From Ga0077527 sp964533495 (GTDB lineage: Bacteria > Pseudomonadota > Gammaproteobacteria > Burkholderiales > SG8-41), in the NCBI GenBank assembly GCA_964533495.1, contig CAZHJU010000010.1, positions 1 through 64,000 of the forward strand: a DNA stretch of 64,000 nucleotides, given 5' to 3'. The notes beneath the pieces are model-generated. The model ran no database searches, was not told the origin of the DNA, and saw only the letters and a program-made list of their open reading frames with translations. Below are positions 8,494-16,318 of the stretch, piece after piece. Position 1 is the stretch's first letter. Every line of letters begins with the position of its first letter. Position numbers and translations under genes: made by a program.

Positions 8494-9604
8494 GCCGGTT
8501 GTGGCGGCAGCGGCGATCGCTGCGGGATTCGCGCTGGGCGCATGCAGTTCCTTCGAGATTCCCACCAAGAAGGTCGATTACAAATCATCGACCAAGCTTC
8601 CGCCGCTGGAAATCCCGCCGGACCTGAACCGTCCCGGAACCGATGACCGTTTTGTCGTGCCGGATGCGCCCAAGGGTTCGGCGACCTTTTCCGATTACGA
8701 CAAGGGCCGCGGTGGCCGTCCGCAGATTTCGTCCGGGCAACAGACGGTGCTGCCCAATATCGGCGAAGTCCGCGTCGAGCGCGCGGGAACCCAGCGCTGG
8801 CTGGTGGTGCCCGGCGCGCCGGACAGGCTGTGGCCGGTGGTCAAGGAGTTCTGGCAGGAAACCGGTTTCGTCGTCAATGTCGAGGTGCCCGAAGCCGGCG
8901 TGATGGAAACCGACTGGTCGGAGAACCGCGCGAAGATTCCGGAAACCGGATTGCGCGGTCTTGTCGGCAAGGCGCTGAACAGCCTGTATTCGACTTCGGA
9001 GCGCGACAAGTTCCGCACCCGGCTGGAGCCCGGCGCGCAGCCCGGCACCACGGAAATCTACGTCAGCCATCGCGGCATGGAAGAGGTGTACATCACCGAG
9101 GGCCAGGACCAGTTGCGCTGGCAGCCGCGCAAGGCGGACCCGGACCTCGAGGCCGAGATGCTGCGGCGCCTGATGGTGCGTTTCGGCGCCGACAACGAAC
9201 GGGCGAAGGTCCAGATCGCGAGCGCCAAGGTCGAACCGCAGGCCAGGCTCGGCGGCGGCGCGCTGGCGCTGAACGACCAGTTCGATCGCGCGTGGCGCCG
9301 TGTTGGCCTCGCGCTCGACCGCATCGGATTCACCGTCGAAGACCGCGACCGCTCGAAGGGACTCTATTTCGTGCGCTACATCGACCCCAATACCGACGTC
9401 AAAACCACCGAAGAAAAGGGCTGGCTGTCCCGCCTGAAATTCTGGAGCAGCAGCCCGAAAGTGCAGAGCAAGGAGCAGTACCGCATCCAGGTGCAGGGCG
9501 ACAGCGCGGGCGCCGAAGTCCGCGTGCTCGACAAGGAAGGCGCGCGCGAACAGTCGGAAACCGCCAACCGCATCCTGACGCTGCTCTACGACCAGCTGAA
9601 GTGA
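8480..9604 (+). CDS. bamC: Outer-membrane assembly lipoprotein BamC
   Basis: Lipoprotein component of the BAM complex that folds beta-barrel outer-membrane proteins. 374 aa. The start at 8480 (MRWHKPVVAAAAI) gives a lipoprotein signal peptide with lipobox LGAC, followed by the conserved unstructured segment (KSSTKLPPLEIPPDL) that in E. coli BamC binds BamD, then two helix-grip domains. It overlaps the end of dapA by 14 nt, so translation is probably coupled; dapA-bamC adjacency is conserved in Proteobacteria. Confidence 0.93.
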   Translation: MRWHKPVVAAAAIAAGFALGACSSFEIPTKKVDYKSSTKLPPLEIPPDLNRPGTDDRFVVPDAPKGSATFSDYDKGRGGRPQISSGQQTVLPNIGEVRVERAGTQRWLVVPGAPDRLWPVVKEFWQETGFVVNVEVPEAGVMETDWSENRAKIPETGLRGLVGKALNSLYSTSERDKFRTRLEPGAQPGTTEIYVSHRGMEEVYITEGQDQLRWQPRKADPDLEAEMLRRLMVRFGADNERAKVQIASAKVEPQARLGGGALALNDQFDRAWRRVGLALDRIGFTVEDRDRSKGLYFVRYIDPNTDVKTTEEKGWLSRLKFWSSSPKVQSKEQYRIQVQGDSAGAEVRVLDKEGAREQSETANRILTLLYDQLK

Positions 9605-9653
9605 CGGGCGCCCCGCTTTTCCCGCAGGCACCGCGTTTTTCCCGTTGCCGCCG

Positions 9654-10421
9654 ATGCGTTTTGCCTCGCTAGGCAGCGGCAGCGAGGGCAACGCGCTGGT
9701 CGTGGAGGCGGGAAATTCCCGGATACTCCTCGACTGCGGCTTCAGCGCCGCCGAAACCGTGCGCCGGCTCGGCCGGCTCGGTCTCGAGCCCGGAGCGATC
9801 GATGCGGTGCTGGTGACCCATGAGCACGATGATCATGTCGGCGGCGCGGACCGGTTCGCGCGCCGCTTCGGCATCCCGGTGTACCTGTCCCACGGCACCC
9901 GCGTCGCCGCCGCCCGGGGTGGCGACGCATTCGCCGCCGCGACGATCATCGACGGCCATAGTCCTTTCGCGGTGGGCGACCTCGAGATTTTTCCCTACCC
10001 GGTGCCGCACGACGCGCGCGAGCCCACGCAGTTCGTGTTCGGAGACGGCGCGCGGCGGCTTGGCGTGCTGACCGATGCCGGGTCATCGACGCCGCACATC
10101 GAGCAGATGCTCTCCGGCCTCGACGCGCTGGTGATCGAGTGCAACCACGACCGGGAGTTGCTGCTCGGCGGCAATTATCCGGAACGCCTCAAGCAGCGCA
10201 TTGCCGGGCGTTACGGCCACCTCGACAACGGACAGGCCGCGGGCATCGTCTCGAGCATCGAAAAAAAATCGCTGCAGCACGTGGTGGCGGCGCACCTGTC
10301 GCAACGGAACAACCGCCCGGAACTGGCCTGCGCGGCGTTGTCCGCCGCGCTCGGCTGTGCCGCGGAATGGATCGGCGTGGCCACCCAGTCCGAGGGCCTG
10401 GACTGGCGCATGATTGCCTGA
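9654..10421 (+). CDS. Metallo-beta-lactamase-fold hydrolase (YycJ/WalJ-like)
   Basis: 255 aa beginning MRFASLGSGSEGNALVV, the characteristic N-terminus of the YycJ-like branch of MBL-fold phosphodiesterases/nucleases. The metal site is visible as THEHDDHVGG (HxHxDH), with further ligands in IDGHSPF, DAGSST and ECNHD, and a C-terminal AAHLSQRNNRPE. The start at 9654 is preferred to a TTG three codons earlier. It lies 49 nt after bamC and probably belongs to the same transcript, which ends at the hairpin at 10442-10470. The substrate in betaproteobacteria is unknown to me. Confidence 0.88.
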   Translation: MRFASLGSGSEGNALVVEAGNSRILLDCGFSAAETVRRLGRLGLEPGAIDAVLVTHEHDDHVGGADRFARRFGIPVYLSHGTRVAAARGGDAFAAATIIDGHSPFAVGDLEIFPYPVPHDAREPTQFVFGDGARRLGVLTDAGSSTPHIEQMLSGLDALVIECNHDRELLLGGNYPERLKQRIAGRYGHLDNGQAAGIVSSIEKKSLQHVVAAHLSQRNNRPELACAALSAALGCAAEWIGVATQSEGLDWRMIA

Positions 10422-10441
10422 TCGCGCGCGTTCAGGCAAAG

Positions 10442-10470
10442 AAAAAGCCGGCCCGGGGGCCGGCTTTTTT
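10442..10470. terminator. Bidirectional terminator between convergent genes
   Basis: A run of A5, then a GCCGGC stem, a GC loop, the complementary GCCGGC and T6. It is symmetrical, so it can end the plus-strand dapA-bamC-MBL transcript and the minus-strand lipoprotein transcript that stops at 10486. Confidence 0.9.
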
Positions 10471-10485
10471 GCGGCGGACGCGCGA

Positions 10486-10860
10486 TTACTTCTTGATGGC
10501 GTCCTTGGCGGCGCCCTTCGCAGTGTCGACAGCACCTTTGGCGGCGTCTTTCGCTGCGTCCTTCGCGGTGTCGGCAGCGCCTTTGACGGCGTCCTTGGCT
10601 GCGTCCTTGGCTGCGTCGACGGCAGTGGCGGCCGGGGCGGCGGCATCGGCCTTCGGCGCATCGGCGGCGGGGGCGGCAGCGTCGGACTTCGGCGCGTCGG
10701 CGGCCGGAGCGGCAGCGTCAGCTTTCGGGGCTTCAGGGGCAGCTTGGGGCGCGGGCGCCGGGGCCGGAGCAGGTGCCGGGGCGGGCGCCGGAGCAGGTTT
10801 CTCACCGCAGGCGGTCAGGCCAACCGCGAACAGGGCGGCAACGAGGAGGGAGCGGTTCAT
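10486..10860 (-). CDS. Small Ala/Pro/Lys-rich lipoprotein with tandem repeats
   Basis: A 124-aa predicted lipoprotein: signal peptide MNRSLLVAALFAVGLTAC with lipobox LTAC, then an (AP)n linker of about nine units, then about three KADAAAPAADAP-type repeats, then helical AAKDAAKGA-type repeats resembling LEA or apolipoprotein 11-mers up to the C-terminus. No enzymatic domain is visible. The start at 10860 is set by the signal peptide; a frame opening at 10983 would bury it. An Ala/Pro tether plus an amphipathic Lys/Asp helix suggests a periplasmic spacer, or a cell-wall- or membrane-interacting protein. This is inference only. Confidence 0.8.
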   Translation of the reverse strand: MNRSLLVAALFAVGLTACGEKPAPAPAPAPAPAPAPAPQAAPEAPKADAAAPAADAPKSDAAAPAADAPKADAAAPAATAVDAAKDAAKDAVKGAADTAKDAAKDAAKGAVDTAKGAAKDAIKK

Positions 10861-11013
10861 GATGATGACTATCCTTCGAAGGTAGATTGATTGTTGGTTT
10901 GTCCAAATTTGGATGGCACCGTGTCCATGAAATCCATAATGCGGATGCAGGGCGATGCCGGGGAGGATTTTATCAGTGTTCATGCAGGAAAGAGAGTGGC
11001 GGAGGACGCCGGG

Positions 11014-11514
11014 TCACAGCCCCGTGACGTTGGCCGCCAGCGGCGGACCGGAGGCTTCCTGGATTTCGTCGAAACGCTCGATCAGCTGCCGGGCGCCGGC
11101 GGCATCGTGCGTGCCCTGGGCGGCGCGCATGTGATCGTGATGGAAACGGTGGACGTAATGGCTGCCGTCGAAGATCACGAAGGGATCGCTTGCATGCCTG
11201 GCGCCGCGCAGGGTTTCGCGGATCACGCAGGCATGGGAAAACTGCTGTGCAAAGACGAGCAGCCGCGGGCAGCCGGCGGGCAGCGTCCGCGTGTCGTGGA
11301 GCAGGATCAGCAGCCGGTTCGAACGATGCGCGAGCAGGAATTGCCGCAGCAGTTCGATGCGCGCGCTGCCGTTCCAGGCCGGGCTCAGCGTCCTGTCGAA
11401 GGCGCGGATGATGCGCTGGGTCGTCGGGATCATGCGATCGACGATCTCTTCGTATTCGCGGAAACTTTCGAAACGCCGGTACTCGGCGTTCGGCGGGTTG
11501 CCCGTCGGTTCCAT
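11014..11514 (-). CDS. Conserved uncharacterised protein coupled to roxA
   Basis: 166 aa, cytoplasmic, with no signal peptide. It starts MEPTGNPPNAEYRRF and contains FDRTLSPAWNG, LLAHRSNRLLILLHD and FVIFDGSHYVHRFHHDHMRA. This pattern (a helical start, then a strand with paired arginine/histidine patches) recalls betaproteobacterial hypothetical proteins of the DUF7931 type; that assignment is from memory and unconfirmed. Its ATG shares one base with the TGA of roxA (TGATG), so translation is coupled to the ribosomal oxygenase. The function is not known. Confidence 0.75.
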   Translation of the reverse strand: MEPTGNPPNAEYRRFESFREYEEIVDRMIPTTQRIIRAFDRTLSPAWNGSARIELLRQFLLAHRSNRLLILLHDTRTLPAGCPRLLVFAQQFSHACVIRETLRGARHASDPFVIFDGSHYVHRFHHDHMRAAQGTHDAAGARQLIERFDEIQEASGPPLAANVTGL

Positions 11515-12635
11515 CAGCGGCTCCCGGGGACAAGGTATCCCGCGCGGTACCAGGCATACAGCACAACGGCCGCGGCGGCGGGCAGCGCCGAGGGCGGCAG
11601 GACGCGCCGGTCGGCGAGGCGGCGGAGGCGCGGTCCGGCGCCGGCCGTCGCGACGCAGCGTTCGCCGTTGATGTAAAACGCATCGTCGTCGTAGAGCAGG
11701 ATGGTCTGCGGCAACAGGCACAGGCCGGTCGCGGCAACGGCTTTCGCGAATGCGCCCGCCGACAGCGGACGCCGGGGCGCGGCGAACACCACATGGGGCT
11801 TGGGCGTGCTGAGGTCCGTGCCGATGAACTGCCGCAGGTCGCCGCGCGTCCAGCGCAGGTTGCCGAGCAGCCGCAGCAGTCCGCCCGTCAGGCGGCGGTC
11901 GATGCGCCCCGGATTTTTTGCGGGCTTCAGTCCGGGATCGGCATAGAGGCCGGGCACGTCGAGGCGATCCTGCAGGTAATCGAGGAAGCGGCTGCACAGG
12001 TCCTGCGCCGAAGGCGCGCGGAAACCCACCGAATAGGTGATGCAGTCGTCGAGTGCGACGCCGTCGTGCGCGCAGCGCGGCGGCAGGTAGAGCATGTCGC
12101 CGCCGGCAAGCGTCCATTCCCGGCCGGCGCGGAAGTTGCGCAGTATTTTCAGCGGCGCGCCATCGACGAGCGCGAGGTCGCGCTGGCTGCCGACCCGCCA
12201 GCGGCGCCGTCCTTCGCCCTGCAGCAGGAACACGTCGTAACTGTCGAAGTGTGGGCCGACGCCGCCGCCCGGCGGCGCGTAACTCACCATCAGGTCGTCC
12301 AGCCGCGCATGGGGAATGAAGGCGAAGCGGTCGAGCAGTTCCTGCGTCCGCGGCAGCAGGTGGTTCACGCCCTGCACCAGCAGCGTCCAGTTGCGGGCTG
12401 GCAGTCCGCGGAAGTCGCGGCGGGAGAACGGACCGTGACGTACCTGCCAGCGGCGGCCGCTGCGGATCACCAGCCGCGATTCGGCCTGCGCGTCCTGCGC
12501 GAGTTCGATCAGGTCGCGGGGGCCGACCAGCGGCGAGAACCGGGGCAGGCTGGCGCGCGCCAGCAGCGGCTTTTTCTGCCAGTGCCGCTGCAGGAATTGC
12601 GCCGGAGTCAGGCCGTTGAGCATCGGGTCGCGCAT
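11514..12635 (-). CDS. roxA: Ribosomal oxygenase RoxA/YcfD-like (JmjC-fold cupin)
   Basis: Fe(II)/2-oxoglutarate oxygenase of the ROX family; E. coli YcfD hydroxylates an arginine of ribosomal protein uL16. 373 aa. The iron triad is visible as HFDSYD (HxD) and the later histidine in RCAHDG. The JmjC cupin is followed by a helical dimerisation region and a winged-helix-like C-terminus. The N-terminus LNGLTPAQFLQRHWQKKPLL is typical. The stop overlaps the start of the next gene. Confidence 0.9.
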   Translation of the reverse strand: MRDPMLNGLTPAQFLQRHWQKKPLLARASLPRFSPLVGPRDLIELAQDAQAESRLVIRSGRRWQVRHGPFSRRDFRGLPARNWTLLVQGVNHLLPRTQELLDRFAFIPHARLDDLMVSYAPPGGGVGPHFDSYDVFLLQGEGRRRWRVGSQRDLALVDGAPLKILRNFRAGREWTLAGGDMLYLPPRCAHDGVALDDCITYSVGFRAPSAQDLCSRFLDYLQDRLDVPGLYADPGLKPAKNPGRIDRRLTGGLLRLLGNLRWTRGDLRQFIGTDLSTPKPHVVFAAPRRPLSAGAFAKAVAATGLCLLPQTILLYDDDAFYINGERCVATAGAGPRLRRLADRRVLPPSALPAAAAVVLYAWYRAGYLVPGSR

Positions 12636-12796
12636 GAGACGGAATTATAGGGGGCGCCGTCGCGCGTGCGCTTGACCGGGACCTGCTTTGTTCACAGAAT
12701 CGGGCATCGGACGCCTGCCGGCGCCGTTGATCGCGATGGGCGTCGCGCGGCGCGGGCCCGCCGGATTCCCCCGCCGCCAATGACCAAGGAAAGACG

Positions 12797-13276
12797 ATGC
12801 AGATTGCAAAAAACACCGTGGTGACGCTGACCTTCGAACTGCTGGATGCCGACGGCAACATGATCGAAAAGGCGGATTCGCCGATTGCCTACCTGCACGG
12901 CGGATACCAGGGCATCTTTCCGCTGGTCGAGCAGGCGCTCGACGGCAAGCAGGCGGGGGACAGCTGCAAGGTGCGGCTCGCGCCCAATGATGCCTTCGGC
13001 GAATACGACGCGAAGCTGGTGCAGGTTGAGGCGCGCGACAAGTTTCCGCCGGAAGTCGCCGTCGGCATGCAGTTCGAGGGCAGTGGCGACCAGTCAGGAC
13101 ACACGCTGGTCTACACCGTCACCGATGTCGCCGAGAACAAGGTGGTCGTCGACGGCAACCACCCGCTGGCCGGACAGACCCTGAATTTCCACTGCACGGT
13201 GACCGGGGTGCGCGTGGCAAGCGGCGAAGAACTGGAACATGGCCACGTCCACGGCGCGCACGGTCACCATCACTAG
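12797..13276 (+). CDS. slyD: SlyD-type FKBP peptidyl-prolyl isomerase
   Basis: Cytoplasmic prolyl isomerase, chaperone and metal carrier. 159 aa. The FKBP half (MQIAKNTVVTLTFELLDADG, YLHGGYQGIFPLVEQALDG) is split by the insert-in-flap chaperone domain (LAPNDAFGEYDAKLVQVEARD to GNHPLAGQTLNF). The C-terminus ends in a short His-rich tail (HGHVHGAHGHHH) able to bind nickel or other metals. It is divergent from roxA and convergent with mutS. Confidence 0.93.
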   Translation: MQIAKNTVVTLTFELLDADGNMIEKADSPIAYLHGGYQGIFPLVEQALDGKQAGDSCKVRLAPNDAFGEYDAKLVQVEARDKFPPEVAVGMQFEGSGDQSGHTLVYTVTDVAENKVVVDGNHPLAGQTLNFHCTVTGVRVASGEELEHGHVHGAHGHHH

Positions 13277-13286
13277 AGCGAGCGCG

Positions 13287-13302
13287 GAACGATGAGTGAT
13301 GA
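13287..13302. repeat. Partial copy of the 25-bp inverted-repeat sequence
   Basis: GAACGATGAGTGATGA here is identical to 36264-36279, part of the left arm of the perfect inverted repeat upstream of the membrane-hydrolase gene. Only one arm is present. It lies just after slyD. Confidence 0.5.
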
Positions 13303-13330
13303 ATGCGGAGCTAGGGCCGCACCGGGGAAT

Positions 13331-13354
13331 TTATAAAAATATCAATAAAATCAA
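13331..13354 (-). repeat. AT-rich dispersed element, copy abutting the mutS stop
   Basis: 24 nt identical to 58788-58811. Read on the minus strand it contains TTGATTTTATTGAT, the 3' part of the 20-nt core found at 27721, 37444 and 58817. It lies four bases beyond the mutS stop codon. Confidence 0.8.
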
Positions 13355-13358
13355 TGAT

Positions 13359-15944
13359 TTATGATTTTCCGCTGGCGTCGTTCTGTGCTAGCGCCCGCAA
13401 ACGGTAGAGCAGGTCCAGCGCATCGCGCGGCGTCAGCGCGTCGGGATCGCAGTCGCGCAGGGCATCGACGGCGGGATGCGGTTCCGGTGCCGCGGGTTCC
13501 TGTATCGGTGCTGAGCCCGAGAACAGATCGCCTTGCGGCACCTGCGCCGCGGCGGCGGCTTCCAGATCGGCGAGGCGTTTTTTCGCGCTGCGAATCACGG
13601 CGCCGGGGACACCGGCGAGTTGCGCCACCTGCAGGCCGTAGCTGCGGTTGGCGGGGCCTTCCTCGACGCTGTGCAGGAACACGATGTGATCCTTGTGCTC
13701 GACCGCGTCGAGGTGCACGTTGGCGACCTGGCGGAATTCCGCGGCGAGCGCGGTCAGTTCGAAGTAATGGGTGGCGAACAGCGTGTGGCAGCCGTTGCGC
13801 TCGATCAGGTGGCGCGCGATGGCCCAGGCCAGCGCGAGGCCGTCGTAGGTCGAGGTGCCGCGGCCGATCTCGTCCATCAGCACCAGGCTCTGCGGCGTCG
13901 CGTGGTGCAGGATGTAGGCGGCTTCCGTCATCTCGACCATGAACGTCGAGCGCCCGCCGGCGAGATCGTCGGCGGCGCCGATGCGGGTGAAGATGCGGTC
14001 CAGCGGCCCGAGCTTCGCGCTCGCGGCCGGCACGAAGGAGCCGCAGTGGGCGAGCAGCGCGATCAACGCGGTCTGCCGCATGTAGGTCGATTTGCCACCC
14101 ATGTTGGGGCCGGTGATCAGCAGCATGCGCCGCGCCGCCGACAGTTTTGCATCGTTGGCGATGAAGGCGCTCACCTGCGCCTCGACCACCGGATGGCGGC
14201 CGCCCGCGATGTCGATCACCGCCTCGTCGCTGAATTCCGGCGCGGTCCAGTCCAGCGCCGCGGCGCGGTCGGCGAAGGCGGCCAGCAGGTCGAGCAGGGC
14301 GAGGGCGTTCGCCAGTTTCTGCAGCGCCGGCACCTGCGGCGCCAGTTTCTGCAGCAACTGCTCGTAGAGCAGCTTCTCGCGGGCCAGCGCGCGCTCCTGC
14401 GCCGACAGCGCCTTGTCCTCGAAGGTTTTCAGCTCCGGCGTGATGTAGCGCTCGGCGTTCTTCAGCGTCTGGCGGCGGCGGTAGTCGTCGGGCACCTTGT
14501 CCGACTGCGCGCGGGTGACCTCGATGTAGAAACCGTGGACGCGGTTGAACTCCACTTTCAGCGTGGTGATGCCGGTGCGCGCCCGCTCGCGGGTTTCCAG
14601 CTCGGCGAGAAAGGTGCCGCAGTTGTCCTGGAGGCCGCGCAGTTCGTCGAGTTCGGCATCGTAGCCGTTGGCGATGACGCCGCCTTCGCGGATGACCGAG
14701 GCCGGTTCGGGCTTGATCGCGGCGGCGAGCAGCGCCGCCAGTTCCGGCTGCGGCGCAAGGTCTGCGGCCAGCGCCTGCAGCCGTTCCGCGGCGGCGTCGC
14801 GCAGCGCCTGCGCCAGCTCCGGCAGGCGCTGCAGCGAGCCGCGCAGCCCCGACAGGTCGCGCGGCCGCGCGGTGGCCAGCGCAATGCGCGCGGCGATGCG
14901 TTCGACATCGGCAAAGTGCTTCAGCGCCCCGCGCAGCGCGGCATGACCGTCGTTCCCGACCAGTTCGGCGACCGCCCGGTGCATCGACCGCAGCTGCGCG
15001 CGGTCGGTCAGCGGGTGGTGCAGGGCGTGGCGCAGCCGGCGGCTGCCCATGCCGGTGGCGCAGATGTCGAGCAGTGACAGCAGCGTCGGCGCGGGCTCGC
15101 CGCGGATGGTTTCGCTGATTTCGAGGTTGCGCCGCGTGGCCGGGTCCATGCGCAGGAAGCTGCCTTCGGTTTCGACGTTCAGCACGCGGATGTGGGCGAT
15201 CGACGTGCCCTGCGTGGTCTTGGCGTAATCGAGCAGCGCGCCGGCGGCGGCGATGGCCGCATCCATGTCCTGCGCGCCGAATCCGCTGAGGTCGTGCGTG
15301 CCGAACTGCGCGCACAGCGCGCGGCGCGCGCTGTCGGCGTCGAAGCGCCACGGCGGCAGGCGGCGCAGCGCGGTGCCGTCGTCGGCGCGTTCCAGCGCGG
15401 CGTCTTCCGCGAGCAGGATTTCCGCGGGGCGCAGGCGCTCGATTTCGGACGCGAAATTCGCCGGCGCGGTTTCCATGACGCAGAACTTTCCGGAGGCCAG
15501 CGACAGCCAGGCGAGGCCCAGCAGGTTGCCGGCGCGATGCGCGGCGAGCAGCAGGTTCTCGCTTTTTTCGTCGAGCAGCGCCGATTCGGTCAGCGTGCCG
15601 GGCGTGACGATGCGCACGACCTTGCGCTCGACCGGGCCTTTCGACGTCGCCGGATCGCCGATCTGCTCGCAGATGGCGACCGATTCGCCGAGCTTCACCA
15701 GCTTCGCCAGATACTGGTCGACGGCATGGAAGGGCACGCCCGCCATCTTGATCGGCGTGCCTGCCGATTCGCCGCGCGAGGTCAGCGTGATGTCGAGCAG
15801 CCGCGCCGCCTTCTCCGCGTCCCCGAAAAACAGCTCGTAGAAATCGCCCATGCGGTAGAACACCAGCAGGTCCGGATGTTCCGACTTGATCCGGAGATAC
15901 TGCTGCATCATCGGAGAGTGCTTTAACTCATTGTTTTTTTGCAT
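13359..15944 (-). CDS. mutS: DNA mismatch repair protein MutS
   Basis: Recognises mismatches and starts methyl- or strand-directed repair. 861 aa. The mismatch-binding Phe-X-Glu is in FYRMGDFYELF. The ATPase has Walker A TGPNMGGKSTYMRQ, Walker B VLMDEIGRGTSTYDG and the following histidine region ATHYFELTAL; a short C-terminal helical tail is present. The family-typical N-terminus is HSPMMQQYLRIKSEHPDLL. It is preceded here by MQKNNELK, encoded by a diverged copy of the AT-rich element, so the usual start could instead be an ATG at the MMQQY positions. Confidence 0.97.
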   Translation of the reverse strand: MQKNNELKHSPMMQQYLRIKSEHPDLLVFYRMGDFYELFFGDAEKAARLLDITLTSRGESAGTPIKMAGVPFHAVDQYLAKLVKLGESVAICEQIGDPATSKGPVERKVVRIVTPGTLTESALLDEKSENLLLAAHRAGNLLGLAWLSLASGKFCVMETAPANFASEIERLRPAEILLAEDAALERADDGTALRRLPPWRFDADSARRALCAQFGTHDLSGFGAQDMDAAIAAAGALLDYAKTTQGTSIAHIRVLNVETEGSFLRMDPATRRNLEISETIRGEPAPTLLSLLDICATGMGSRRLRHALHHPLTDRAQLRSMHRAVAELVGNDGHAALRGALKHFADVERIAARIALATARPRDLSGLRGSLQRLPELAQALRDAAAERLQALAADLAPQPELAALLAAAIKPEPASVIREGGVIANGYDAELDELRGLQDNCGTFLAELETRERARTGITTLKVEFNRVHGFYIEVTRAQSDKVPDDYRRRQTLKNAERYITPELKTFEDKALSAQERALAREKLLYEQLLQKLAPQVPALQKLANALALLDLLAAFADRAAALDWTAPEFSDEAVIDIAGGRHPVVEAQVSAFIANDAKLSAARRMLLITGPNMGGKSTYMRQTALIALLAHCGSFVPAASAKLGPLDRIFTRIGAADDLAGGRSTFMVEMTEAAYILHHATPQSLVLMDEIGRGTSTYDGLALAWAIARHLIERNGCHTLFATHYFELTALAAEFRQVANVHLDAVEHKDHIVFLHSVEEGPANRSYGLQVAQLAGVPGAVIRSAKKRLADLEAAAAAQVPQGDLFSGSAPIQEPAAPEPHPAVDALRDCDPDALTPRDALDLLYRLRALAQNDASGKS
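15925..15944 (+). repeat. Diverged AT-rich element overlapping the mutS start
   Basis: AACTCATTGTTTTTTTGCAT matches the copy inside mfd (47136-47155) at 17 of 20 positions. It contains the mutS start codon (CAT on this strand) and, on the minus strand, encodes QKNNEL, almost the same peptide as the mfd copy (NKNNEL). Confidence 0.6.
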
Positions 15945-16318
15945 ATTTTATTAGATGAGTTAATAGAGAGCGTTCATGACACACCCTGATAGATCGAGAG
16001 CGGTATGTAGCGTCCTAACGCGGCTTTAAACATGCACTATTTTAGTTGTACTGGACACCGTATGTCCGGGGCAGTGACGTGACACATCAAAATCTAAGGA
16101 AAACCTATGCCTTGCACCGTGGCTGATTCCGCAGGGGCTGCGCTTTAGCTCCTGCAGACGCCTGAGCGTGATCACACTTGTCTTAACTTGTCCAATCTTG
16201 GAATTGCGAGTGGTATAGGTGATGGTGTGGGACTTTCCGGTGACAATTTTTTCCTTCGGAATCCCGTATGCGGGTTTGCCGTGCTAACGATTCTCTTCGG
16301 CTCTGGCAAGATACGGTT
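15945..16318. other. Non-coding stretch between the CD-NTase gene and mutS
   Basis: 374 nt with AT content higher than neighbouring genes. No intact gene is visible. On the minus strand about 16275-16030 there is an open stretch without a clear start, reading through the 41-bp repeat (peptide HTITYTTRNSKIGQVKTSV) to a stop near 16030; it may be a decayed small gene. Notably, no CBASS effector gene lies here downstream of the CD-NTase. Confidence 0.5.
16191..16231. repeat. 41-bp imperfect direct repeat, left copy
   Basis: It matches 20231-20271 at 32 of 41 positions, with a 16-bp identical core GCGAGTGGTATAGGTG, at a distance of exactly 4040 bp. The pair brackets the CD-NTase, IS3, recombinase and mqsRA genes. 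On the minus strand both copies encode a similar peptide (HT-I/A-TYTTR-N/Y-S-K/E-IG), so it may be a duplicated coding fragment rather than an att site. Confidence 0.6.

Noticed and set aside
10600..10860. Short tandem nucleotide repeats that could suggest a CRISPR or VNTR
   Set aside because: They are codon repeats of a low-complexity lipoprotein, with no spacers and period set by the amino acid repeats.
10902..10913. 12-bp palindrome TCCAAATTTGGA upstream of the small lipoprotein gene
   Set aside because: Short palindrome without a second site or known regulator match; not enough to call an operator.
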